DNA of 64,000 bases. Origin: Flavihumibacter solisilvae (GTDB taxonomy: Bacteria > Bacteroidota > Bacteroidia > Chitinophagales > Chitinophagaceae). Both the position numbers and the translations under genes were made by a program. The notes under the pieces were generated by a model. The model searched no databases. It was not told the DNA's origin and was given only the letters and a program-made list of their open reading frames with translations. The DNA lies in assembly GCF_000814475.1 (NCBI RefSeq), contig NZ_JSVC01000008.1, forward strand, positions 124,001-188,000, given 5' to 3'. This document shows, piece after piece, positions 38,749 through 45,367 of the stretch. The stretch's first letter is position 1; every line of letters begins with the position of its first letter.

Positions 38749-40443
38749 CTATGGAAAGCCCAGCGTTACCGCATGTCGGTAACGCCGGGTTTTTCCATTC
38801 AACCGGAAAATATCCGTTACTACAATATATATTCCGGCAGGCAGCCGGTTTCCTTTTTTATTTTCACCTCTCCAGCTGAACCGTCCACTCGTACCACACA
38901 GGGCATTATCTGCAAGTATCTTTTCAAGTTGCCCGTTCCAGTTATAAATACGGATGTTACATATAGTGCCAGGCTCGCTGAACTGATAACGTACTTCGCA
39001 GATTTCATCCAGACCGTCTCCGTCCGGCGTGAAAAATTCCGGTACTATTTTTACATCCTCCTTTCCTGATGCGGAAAGAACCTGCGAATTAATATAACCC
39101 GGCGTTCCATAACCAGCATGCATGGCTGCAGAGTGCCAGTTATTTCTGTCACCGGAAGCTGTATTCACATCCAATCGTTCGAGCGAAACGCCTTCACGCA
39201 CGCGTATCAGTGGGGCATGCCAGTTTTCTGAATAATTGACCTCGTCAAGAATCTTACCATCCGAAGTCGCCAGTAATACAGAGCCATTTTTATCCGGATA
39301 GGGTGGTAACGATTCCAGACTTATGATTGCCCCCGGGTAACGGGAATGATAATGCTTTTGTAACCAAACTGCATCAGGTGTAAAAACTGCGTATTCGCCT
39401 GGGAAAAGGTTCCGGTTATTACATTTTACAGGTCGGGGCGAAGTAATATCCCCACGATTATTTCGGGTAGCCAAAACCAGGGTCTGCAGATTTACAATAT
39501 TGCTTCCCAAATTGTAAACTTCAATGAAATCGGATCCGCCCGCAGGAGGATTGGTCATGAGTTCATTCAATACGATTCCATTCGCGACACTATCAGGAAG
39601 TGCCACCTTCACGGCCTCGCTGTTGGCATCAGCAGGTACTCCCATACAACTGCGGAGCTTAACGGGACCGATCTCATAAATGCGGTTGCGCTCGATTGGC
39701 CGGTCGAGCAGCAATTTTACTTCGCTGAAAAAAATCCCACTCGCTTCGGAAGACAGGACAGTGAGTCCTGGAAGAACAGAAAATGATGATGCCACCAACG
39801 CTTCTGCGAAATTGACAGTTTCGTTAAATACCAGGATTACACTCAGGCTATCGGGGCACCAGGCATGGCGGAGTTGGAATGGAGGGGCCGTACCTGGCTG
39901 GGGTTCATGACTATTTTTTCGCCCGGGTGTACCACCGCTTTCTGCATTACTTGGAAGCCAATTGTCAATCCTGCTGCATGCGCGGCTGAGATCAATCATT
40001 TCCAGGCTCCACCCTCCATTGCGTTTTACCCCTTCATACAGTTGCTCATTATAACCGACAGTGTGGACCGGTTTATTGTTCTGATCTGATAGGATCACGG
40101 TGTCACCTGCGTTAGTAAGGGCCGGAAAAGGGGAAATGGCAATTGTACGGCCCAGCCTTGAAAAGCCAGCCTTGCCATTAATTGAACAAATGATCACTAT
40201 ATCCCCGGGTAAGAGCACCGAACTGTCTGGTAATTTGCCTGTCGTTCGCCCATTCGAAACAGTCCAGCCTGAAATATCCAGCTCTACACCGCTGACATTT
40301 GTTAGCTCAATAAATTCTTCTTCCGGTAATCCAACAGAAGGCGAGGGGTCTGGGAAGACCTCACTGATCACCACCTGAAATGCCTGACCAGCAAGGCTTT
40401 CCGCCAACATTACCAGAACCGCACAAAACCATGTTCTCATCAT
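38749..40443 (-). CDS. Exported lamin-tail domain protein with FlgD-like C-terminus
   Basis: A 564-residue secreted protein. Signal peptide up to SLAGQAFQ. Two lamin-tail domains are visible: residues about 22-130 (VVISEVFPDPSPSVGLPEEEFIELTN) and about 295-410 (GIVLNELMTNPPAGGSDFIEVYNLGSN). The C-terminus (FFTPDGDGLDEICEVRYQF to WRGENKKGNRLPAGIYIVVTD) is the FlgD-Ig-like fold that ends many surface proteins of this phylum and may act in type IX secretion. Two lamin-tail folds are often found with nucleases, but no nuclease motif is present. Role: cell-surface protein, unknown binding partner. Confidence 0.85.
   Translation of the reverse strand: MMRTWFCAVLVMLAESLAGQAFQVVISEVFPDPSPSVGLPEEEFIELTNVSGVELDISGWTVSNGRTTGKLPDSSVLLPGDIVIICSINGKAGFSRLGRTIAISPFPALTNAGDTVILSDQNNKPVHTVGYNEQLYEGVKRNGGWSLEMIDLSRACSRIDNWLPSNAESGGTPGRKNSHEPQPGTAPPFQLRHAWCPDSLSVILVFNETVNFAEALVASSFSVLPGLTVLSSEASGIFFSEVKLLLDRPIERNRIYEIGPVKLRSCMGVPADANSEAVKVALPDSVANGIVLNELMTNPPAGGSDFIEVYNLGSNIVNLQTLVLATRNNRGDITSPRPVKCNNRNLFPGEYAVFTPDAVWLQKHYHSRYPGAIISLESLPPYPDKNGSVLLATSDGKILDEVNYSENWHAPLIRVREGVSLERLDVNTASGDRNNWHSAAMHAGYGTPGYINSQVLSASGKEDVKIVPEFFTPDGDGLDEICEVRYQFSEPGTICNIRIYNWNGQLEKILADNALCGTSGRFSWRGENKKGNRLPAGIYIVVTDIFRLNGKTRRYRHAVTLGFP
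38756..38794 (+). terminator. Rho-independent terminator of the PfkB kinase gene
   Basis: AAGCCC-GCGTTACCG (38756-38771, one mismatched A at 38762) pairs with CGGTAACGC-GGGTT (38777-38792), loop CATGT, then TTTTT. It lies inside the last codons of the convergent lamin-tail gene, whose stop is at 38749. Confidence 0.85.
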
Positions 40444-40491
40444 AAACCAAAACTAACAGGCTCCGGCACTATTTGCAATAGCAAAGAATTA

Positions 40492-40523
40492 TTTGGGTGA
40501 AAACACCCTGCACCTTATTTTCG
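40492..40523 (+). promoter_or_regulatory. Candidate Bacteroidota promoter of the asd leader
   Basis: TTTG at 40492-40495 (-33 element) and TATTTTCG at 40516-40523 (-7 element, one base from TAnnTTTG) are separated by 20 bases, the usual spacing. Transcription would start near 40530, at or just before the leader-peptide ATG, so the leader may be translated without a long 5' region. An upstream alternative promoter is possible. Confidence 0.35.
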
Positions 40524-40529
40524 CAAACT

Positions 40530-40592
40530 ATGACAATGATGAAACATACAACGAAGATTAAGAAACAGCTCCCCAACCAGGAAGGTGTATAA
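40530..40592 (+). CDS. Leader peptide of the asd attenuator
   Basis: A 20-residue open frame beginning MTMMKHTTKIKK and ending QEGV, stop TAA. Of the first 12 residues 11 are Met, Thr, Lys or Ile, the products of the pathway branch that starts with Asd. This codon bias is the signature of a leader peptide whose translation senses charged tRNA, as in thrL. It is followed 28 bases later by a strong terminator and then asd. ATGs at 40536 and 40539 are alternative starts and would keep the bias. Confidence 0.75.
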   Translation: MTMMKHTTKIKKQLPNQEGV

Positions 40593-40629
40593 TTGTAGTG
40601 TATGTTCTCAAAATAGACTCAAGCCTTCC
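40580..40629 (+). promoter_or_regulatory. Antiterminator arms of the asd attenuator
   Basis: GGAAGG (40580-40585) is complementary to CCTTCC (40624-40629), and the next pair is a possible U-G. The second arm is the left arm of the terminator stem, so the two structures exclude each other. A second alternative is CTCCCC (40569-40574) with GGGGAG (40635-40640). A ribosome stalled at codons 1-12 leaves GGAAGG free; a ribosome at the stop codon covers it. Confidence 0.65.
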
Positions 40630-40651
40630 CAAACGGGGAGGCTTTTTTTTT
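40621..40651 (+). terminator. Attenuator terminator upstream of asd
   Basis: AAGCCTTCCC (40621-40630), loop AAAC, GGGGAGGCTT (40635-40644), then nine T in total to 40651. Stem of 10 base pairs with one G-U. It lies 23 bases before the asd ATG, with no gene for it to end other than the leader peptide. Confidence 0.9.
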
Positions 40652-40674
40652 AAACCAAAAGCATACAAACGAAA

Positions 40675-41670
40675 ATGAAAGTCGCAGTTGTCGGTGCCAC
40701 CGGTCTCGTCGGCACCAAAATGTTACAGGTTCTGGCAGAACGTAATTTCCCCGTTACCGAACTTCTTCCGGTAGCTTCTGAAAGGTCCGTTGGAAAAGAA
40801 GTGGAATTCAAGGGAAAGAAATACAAGGTGGTTAGCATGACAGACGCGATTGCTGCCAAACCCGCTGTTGCGATTTTTTCAGCCGGTGGTGGTACGTCAC
40901 TTGAGTGGGCTCCGAAATTTGCAGAAGCAGGTATAACTGTTATCGACAATTCTTCCGCCTGGAGGATGGATCCTACAAAAGCACTTGTGGTTCCAGAGAT
41001 TAATGCTGATATTCTTACAAAGGACCACAAGATCATTGCAAATCCTAATTGTTCAACCATCCAGATGGTTGTTGCGTTGAACCCACTTCACAAAAAATAT
41101 AACATCAAGAGGCTGGTGGTTTCTACCTACCAGAGTGTTACAGGAACCGGCGTAAAAGCTGTTACTCAGCTGATGAACGAGCGCAATGGTGTGGAAGGTG
41201 AGATGGCGTATAAATATCCAATTGATCTTAACGTAATTCCTCAGATTGACGTTTTCCTGGACAACGGCTACACAAAGGAGGAAATGAAGATGGTCAATGA
41301 GACCAAAAAGATCATGCGTGACGACAGCATCCGTGTAACTTCTACAACTGTGCGCATACCTGTAATGGGTGGACATAGTGAGAGCGTAAATGTGGAATTT
41401 GAGAGTGACTTTAACCTGGAGGAAGTAAGATCACTCCTGTCAACATCACCTGGGGTGGTAGTGGTGGATGATCCTGCCAACGCACAATACCCGATGCCCA
41501 AAGACGCACATGAGCGTGATGATGTATTTGTTGGCCGCCTGCGTCGCGATGAATCACAGCCGAATACTCTAAACATGTGGATCGTCAGTGATAACCTTAG
41601 AAAAGGTGCCGCAACAAATGCTGTTCAGATAGCTGAATACCTGGTTGAAAAAAATCTTCTTGCGGTTTAA
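40675..41670 (+). CDS. asd: Aspartate-semialdehyde dehydrogenase
   Basis: A 331-residue enzyme that reduces aspartyl phosphate to aspartate semialdehyde, the branch point to lysine (and diaminopimelate for the cell wall), threonine, methionine and isoleucine. The NADP motif is VVGATGLVGTKMLQ, the active-site Cys is in ANPNCSTIQMVVAL, and the substrate-binding His is in VPVMGGHSESV (sequence IPVMGGHSESVNVEF). The gene is preceded by a leader peptide and terminator and followed by a bidirectional terminator, so it is transcribed alone. Confidence 0.96.
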   Translation: MKVAVVGATGLVGTKMLQVLAERNFPVTELLPVASERSVGKEVEFKGKKYKVVSMTDAIAAKPAVAIFSAGGGTSLEWAPKFAEAGITVIDNSSAWRMDPTKALVVPEINADILTKDHKIIANPNCSTIQMVVALNPLHKKYNIKRLVVSTYQSVTGTGVKAVTQLMNERNGVEGEMAYKYPIDLNVIPQIDVFLDNGYTKEEMKMVNETKKIMRDDSIRVTSTTVRIPVMGGHSESVNVEFESDFNLEEVRSLLSTSPGVVVVDDPANAQYPMPKDAHERDDVFVGRLRRDESQPNTLNMWIVSDNLRKGAATNAVQIAEYLVEKNLLAV

Positions 41671-41675
41671 TATTG

Positions 41676-41710
41676 AAATCACCGGTAGTCGAAGAGACTA
41701 CCGGTGATTT
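41676..41710. terminator. Bidirectional terminator between asd and a dsrE-like gene
   Basis: AAATCACCGGTAGTC and GACTACCGGTGATTT form a perfect 15-bp stem around GAAGA, followed on the plus strand by TTTTTT. It ends asd and, read on the other strand, the convergent DsrE-family gene. Confidence 0.95.
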
Positions 41711-41719
41711 TTTATTTTA

Positions 41720-42136
41720 TCAGTTCGCTTCCTTGATATAGCCCCAGCCTTCCTTTTGTTTCGCCACAATTTCGATGATTGCATCGGGAACAACTTTCAC
41801 CCCGGCTACAAGGTGGCTTTGGTCAACATTGTATCGTTTCATGGTTTGAGCACATACGACAATGTCAACATTCTTCTGATTGGCAAGTTTCCGGATGTCA
41901 TCGCCTACGACAGTCTTATCCTTCAGCACCATATTGATTGCTCCGCCATAGATGACCACTTCCAACCTGGAATCCGGGTATGCTTTGCTGGTGCCGGCTA
42001 CATGGCGCACGAGCGTATGATGATCAGCGGTGTCCTTGCTGGTGATGTCAAGAAGAATCCTATGTGCCGAAGCCTGAGGATAACAGTAGGCTGCCGCCAG
42101 TAAAAGCAGCGCTGTCAGGAGCTTGTACTTTTTCAT
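41720..42136 (-). CDS. Exported DsrE family protein
   Basis: A 138-residue protein with a signal peptide (LLTALLLLAAAYCYPQASA). The C-terminal half has the DsrE-type pattern VDIVVCAQTMKRYNVDQSHLVAGVKVVP and ends EGWGYIKE. The conserved Cys in VCAQT could carry a persulfide. The family is used in sulfur relay and sulfur oxidation, but periplasmic versions like this one are often of unknown function. It is divergent from a second, Tat-exported DsrE-like gene. Confidence 0.85.
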   Translation of the reverse strand: MKKYKLLTALLLLAAAYCYPQASAHRILLDITSKDTADHHTLVRHVAGTSKAYPDSRLEVVIYGGAINMVLKDKTVVGDDIRKLANQKNVDIVVCAQTMKRYNVDQSHLVAGVKVVPDAIIEIVAKQKEGWGYIKEAN

Positions 42137-42238
42137 GACGTAACATTTGTGTACTATAATTTATGCCTTTTTTTTCGTATCTTCTCTGCATCCCCATAGA
42201 TGCAAGTTCTTTTCCATTCTTCATTTAAAGCCTATGTT

Positions 42239-42943
42239 ATGTCAGTGAATAAGCATTCCCATCAAACCGGTCGTCGTAGTTTTTTGGAATCACTGGCCAC
42301 CGGAGCGGCAGCCCTCAGCATCGCCACTTTATCTGCTCCATTAAGTCTGCAGGCTGCAGCAGATCACCTGGCATCCGATACCTTTTCAGATCCTGATGAA
42401 TGGTTTAACAAAATCAGAGGAAAACATCGTGTAGTTTTTGATGTACCCGAACCTAATGGCGTTTTTCCATTTGCATGGCCACGCATTTTCCTGGTTACCA
42501 ATTCAAAAACAGGTACACCGGAGAAAGATTGCAGTGTAGTTGTGGTGCTACGCCACAATGCTATGGGATATGCATTGAATGAAAACGTCTGGAGCAAATA
42601 CAAACTCGGAGAGGCACTTGAAATTCCAGAGCCTGGCGGCAAAAATCCTGCAGCCAAAAACCCTTTCTGGCAACCTGCACAAGGAACTTTTAATGTGCCG
42701 GGACTTGGACCCGTTGCAATCGGAATTAATGAACTCCAGAGTAGTGGAGTGATGTTCTGCGTTTGTGATATGGCTCTTACCGTATATAGTGCTGCAGTTG
42801 CAGGTAAAACCAACCAGGATCCGGCCACAGTCAGAAAAGATTGGGTGGAAGGTGTATTGCCCGGTATCCAGGTCGTGCCGTCCGGCGTCTGGGCACTCGG
42901 ACGTGCTGCTGAAAAGGGTTGTGCATATATTTATGCCAGCTGA
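42239..42943 (+). CDS. Tat-exported DsrE-like protein
   Basis: A 234-residue protein with a twin-arginine signal (GRRSFLESLATGAAALSIATL), which implies export of a folded, perhaps cofactor-bearing, protein. The C-terminal half (VMFCVCDMALTVYSAAV to GVLPGIQVVPSGVWALGRAAEKGCAYIYA) aligns with the DsrE pattern of the neighbouring gene: VxPG/AGxxVVP..G..(A)YI. Cys residues FCVC may be redox or persulfide sites. The start is the ATG at 42239, which gives a normal short Tat n-region; an ATG at 42200 would add 13 residues. It ends one base before the convergent cytochrome gene. Confidence 0.8.
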   Translation: MSVNKHSHQTGRRSFLESLATGAAALSIATLSAPLSLQAAADHLASDTFSDPDEWFNKIRGKHRVVFDVPEPNGVFPFAWPRIFLVTNSKTGTPEKDCSVVVVLRHNAMGYALNENVWSKYKLGEALEIPEPGGKNPAAKNPFWQPAQGTFNVPGLGPVAIGINELQSSGVMFCVCDMALTVYSAAVAGKTNQDPATVRKDWVEGVLPGIQVVPSGVWALGRAAEKGCAYIYAS

Positions 42944-43945
42944 TTATTTTCTTGCTTTTGCCTGCTGATTTTTCCGGTACTCTGCGATGGGTTTAAATGG
43001 CCCATATTTATGCTGCGTTTCAGTAAACGGATCAGTATACGGACCGAAGGGGTAGTCAATTGCCTTGCGGGCAAGGTCCGGCCAATCCTCAGGAAAGTCT
43101 TTTTCAGGCCTGGGTTGTGTGTTGACATAAGCCGCCACATCCCAGGCTTCTTCATCAGTCAAAATCGGTTTCGCATGCGAGGCTCCGACAGGCATACTGC
43201 TTTTCACATAGCCGGCGAAGCGTGTCAGGCGGTAAAGTCCCGCCCCGGTATTATAGCTGCGTTCCCCCCACAATGGCGGATACACAAATCCGGACGAATC
43301 TTCATTGAACTTACCTTCCCCGTTGGTACCATGGCAACTCATGCACTTTGAAGAATAAACAAGATGTCCTTTACCAGCATCTGCTGCACGATCGATATAT
43401 GGCAGCTCGGCAATATTCGCCCCATCAGGTTTTTTACCTTTCGGAACATCTCGGCCTACCCACTTGAGATAAGCAACCATTGCCTGCATTTCTTTTCCTG
43501 TACTGTCAATAGTAGAGCCATTCAGGCTTCTTTTAAGGCAGTCATTGATCCGGAATTCTATTGATTCAATTATGCCGCTTCTGGGCCGGTACATCGGGTA
43601 CATCGACGATACACCGGAAAAACAATTCGCAAATGGCACTGTGCCGGCATCGATATGGCAGTTCTGGCAATTCATGCCATTGCTGATTGATGCAACGGAA
43701 CCTTTCGGTCCGAGGTATCGCGAAGTGTTGGCAATCAGTTCCCGTCCATACCTGATCAAGTCGCCGTTTTCGTGTGCCCGGAGCCTGGTAATGTCAGGAG
43801 CCTGCCAGATGCCGGAGGCTGGAAGGGTTGCAGAAACGTCGGCAATGCGCGAACGGTTGCGGGATAGAATCCAGAACAACGATACGGCAAAGATTAATGT
43901 TGCAACTGCAGAAAGGAAATACCTGTATCGTGGTACCCATTTCAT
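42944..43945 (-). CDS. Di-heme cytochrome c, thiosulfate dehydrogenase (TsdA)-like
   Basis: A 333-residue protein with an N-terminal membrane anchor (FLSAVATLIFAVSLFWIL). Two CxxCH sites: CQNCH (in GMNCQNCHIDAG) and CMSCH. The order of LWGERSYNTGAGLYRL, SSMPVG and DEEAWDVAAYVNTQPRP is the TsdA pattern. INDCLKRSLNG contains a Cys at the place where TsdA has the axial Cys ligand of heme 1. TsdA oxidises thiosulfate to tetrathionate or the reverse. The assignment is by motif; relatives with other substrates exist. The neighbours are two DsrE-like proteins, which supports sulfur chemistry. Confidence 0.8.
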   Translation of the reverse strand: MKWVPRYRYFLSAVATLIFAVSLFWILSRNRSRIADVSATLPASGIWQAPDITRLRAHENGDLIRYGRELIANTSRYLGPKGSVASISNGMNCQNCHIDAGTVPFANCFSGVSSMYPMYRPRSGIIESIEFRINDCLKRSLNGSTIDSTGKEMQAMVAYLKWVGRDVPKGKKPDGANIAELPYIDRAADAGKGHLVYSSKCMSCHGTNGEGKFNEDSSGFVYPPLWGERSYNTGAGLYRLTRFAGYVKSSMPVGASHAKPILTDEEAWDVAAYVNTQPRPEKDFPEDWPDLARKAIDYPFGPYTDPFTETQHKYGPFKPIAEYRKNQQAKARK

Positions 43946-43994
43946 GGCGTAAGTATGCCACTACTTAGTGCTTACTGTAAAGTTAGCTACTTCC

Positions 43995-44660
43995 TCATTC
44001 CATGCTGCGATTAATAAAGGCGAGTAGTGGCTGAAGAACAACAAAAGCATCTGTAATCAGTTTGACAAGGTTTTTATCTGTCAGCATTTCATCGGGGAGA
44101 TCAATAAATGCGATGTAACTTTTATACTTCAGGTATTCGGCTATCGGCGATTCCTTATCGAAATCTTTTGGAACCCGTGAAATTTTCAAAGCCGGGTCAT
44201 TGTCAAGCGTTCCAAAAACCGATCTGAATTTTTTTGATTCAACTATTGACCGGAACTCGTCGGGGTTATAGTCGATCTCCTGACGCATTTTCTTCAGCTC
44301 CGTAGCTTCCGGCTGGTATAAACCCCCGCCGGCAAAACTTCCTCCGGGTTCCAGGTGAACGTAATAGTCTGCAAAAGGAAATTTCTTCGCACCAGTCCTG
44401 ATCCGGACGCCAAAATTCGTTTTATAGGGTGATTTGTCTTTTGAAAAGCGGATATCACGATTTATGCGGAAAATGCATTCTTTTGCGGTTAAGGTAGCGA
44501 CAAACGGATCATTTTTCGCATGTTTGTCAAGTATGGCCTGTACCAGACGCTCCACATCCGCGCGCGCTGATTCATAATCCTTCCTGTGCTCATCGAACCA
44601 AACCTTATTGTTATTTTTCTTCAGCGATCTCAGAAATGTGAGAGTGGACGGCTGTAACAT
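43995..44660 (-). CDS. DUF2461 family protein
   Basis: A 221-residue protein of the DUF2461/TIGR02453 family. Signature: TLTFLRSLKKNNNKVWFDEHRKDYESARA and CIFRINRDIRFSKDKSPYKTNFGVRI, then YYVHLEPGGSFAGGGLYQP. The function is unknown; no catalytic site has been established to my knowledge. Length is normal for the family. Confidence 0.93.
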   Translation of the reverse strand: MLQPSTLTFLRSLKKNNNKVWFDEHRKDYESARADVERLVQAILDKHAKNDPFVATLTAKECIFRINRDIRFSKDKSPYKTNFGVRIRTGAKKFPFADYYVHLEPGGSFAGGGLYQPEATELKKMRQEIDYNPDEFRSIVESKKFRSVFGTLDNDPALKISRVPKDFDKESPIAEYLKYKSYIAFIDLPDEMLTDKNLVKLITDAFVVLQPLLAFINRSME

Positions 44661-44683
44661 TCCGGTAGTTTATCATACAGAAA

Positions 44684-44708
44684 AAGAACCGGTTGGCTAC
44701 CGGTTCTT
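44684..44708 (-). terminator. Terminator hairpin of the NUMOD4-HNH gene
   Basis: AAGAACCGGT and ACCGGTTCTT form a 10-bp stem around TGGCT. On the minus strand the stem is followed by TTT from the A-run at 44681-44683, so it fits termination of the gene at 44751-45314. A further T-run on the plus strand lies 6 bases downstream of the stem. Confidence 0.75.
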
Positions 44709-44750
44709 GGTAATTTTTTTCGCTGGCATTGCGCAATGCACGGAAACATT

Positions 44751-45314
44751 TTATTTCACTTTCGCCCAGTTTTCACCACTCTTGATGCGGTACATAGTCA
44801 TTTCGCTTACTCCGTATTTTTCTGCTAGCTGACGGATAGTGAGCGTACGCTTCTTACTGCTCAATGTCTTCTTTATGGACCGTACCTGAGAAGCATTCAG
44901 CTTCAAACCGGTTGCACGGTTAGCCTGGATCTTCTTATAAGCCACTTTAGCGGGACTGCTCTGCTGATGTTCGATCATCTCCTCTAGTGTCGACCATTTC
45001 AGGTTCTTTACTGAGTTGTCAGTCTTGTTGTGGTTCACGTGGATCACATAACGGTGCTTCGTTGAAGCTTTTTTCAAAAAAAGGCGGGCAATTTCGCGGT
45101 GGATATACAATGTTCCATTATTACCAGGCCTGTGCAGATTCAGTGTCTTGTAACCTGTTGTCAATGAACCGTTCAGCAATTTCCCATCTTCCTGTACGGA
45201 ATCTGTGTAACTGGCAACCCGGCCGCTGGAGGACAATGCATACTGTTTGCGAAGATGTTTCCATCCTGGAAACTGAAGTGGTTTCCATGATTCGCCAGAT
45301 AATGGTTTAATCAT
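44751..45314 (-). CDS. NUMOD4/HNH protein with C-terminal helix-turn-helix
   Basis: A 187-residue protein of a family common in Bacteroidota. The N-terminal NUMOD4-type region is ESWKPLQFPGWKHL to YALSSSGRVASY. An HNH-like motif follows (YIHREIARLFL, YVIHVNHNKTDNSVKNLKWSTLEEM), but it lacks the IDG insert of the typical VNHIDG loop, so nuclease activity is uncertain. The C-terminus (LNASQVRSIKKTL to IRQLAEKYGVSEMTMYRIKSGENW) is a DNA-binding HTH. It is not inside another gene, so it does not behave like a homing endonuclease. A transcriptional regulator is likely. Confidence 0.8.
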   Translation of the reverse strand: MIKPLSGESWKPLQFPGWKHLRKQYALSSSGRVASYTDSVQEDGKLLNGSLTTGYKTLNLHRPGNNGTLYIHREIARLFLKKASTKHRYVIHVNHNKTDNSVKNLKWSTLEEMIEHQQSSPAKVAYKKIQANRATGLKLNASQVRSIKKTLSSKKRTLTIRQLAEKYGVSEMTMYRIKSGENWAKVK

Positions 45315-45367
45315 CGTTCCCTTTTTTCTAAAGTTACGAAAAGATATGCAGCAAAACTATTATGCGT

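Noticed and set aside
40444-40674. Lysine riboswitch or T-box upstream of asd
   Set aside because: The region is only 231 bases, has no conserved T-box sequence and no multi-helix lysine aptamer; the leader-peptide model explains the sequence better.
44751-45314. Homing endonuclease insertion into ligA or DUF2461
   Set aside because: Both neighbours are full length and intact, and no intron or intein boundary is seen.
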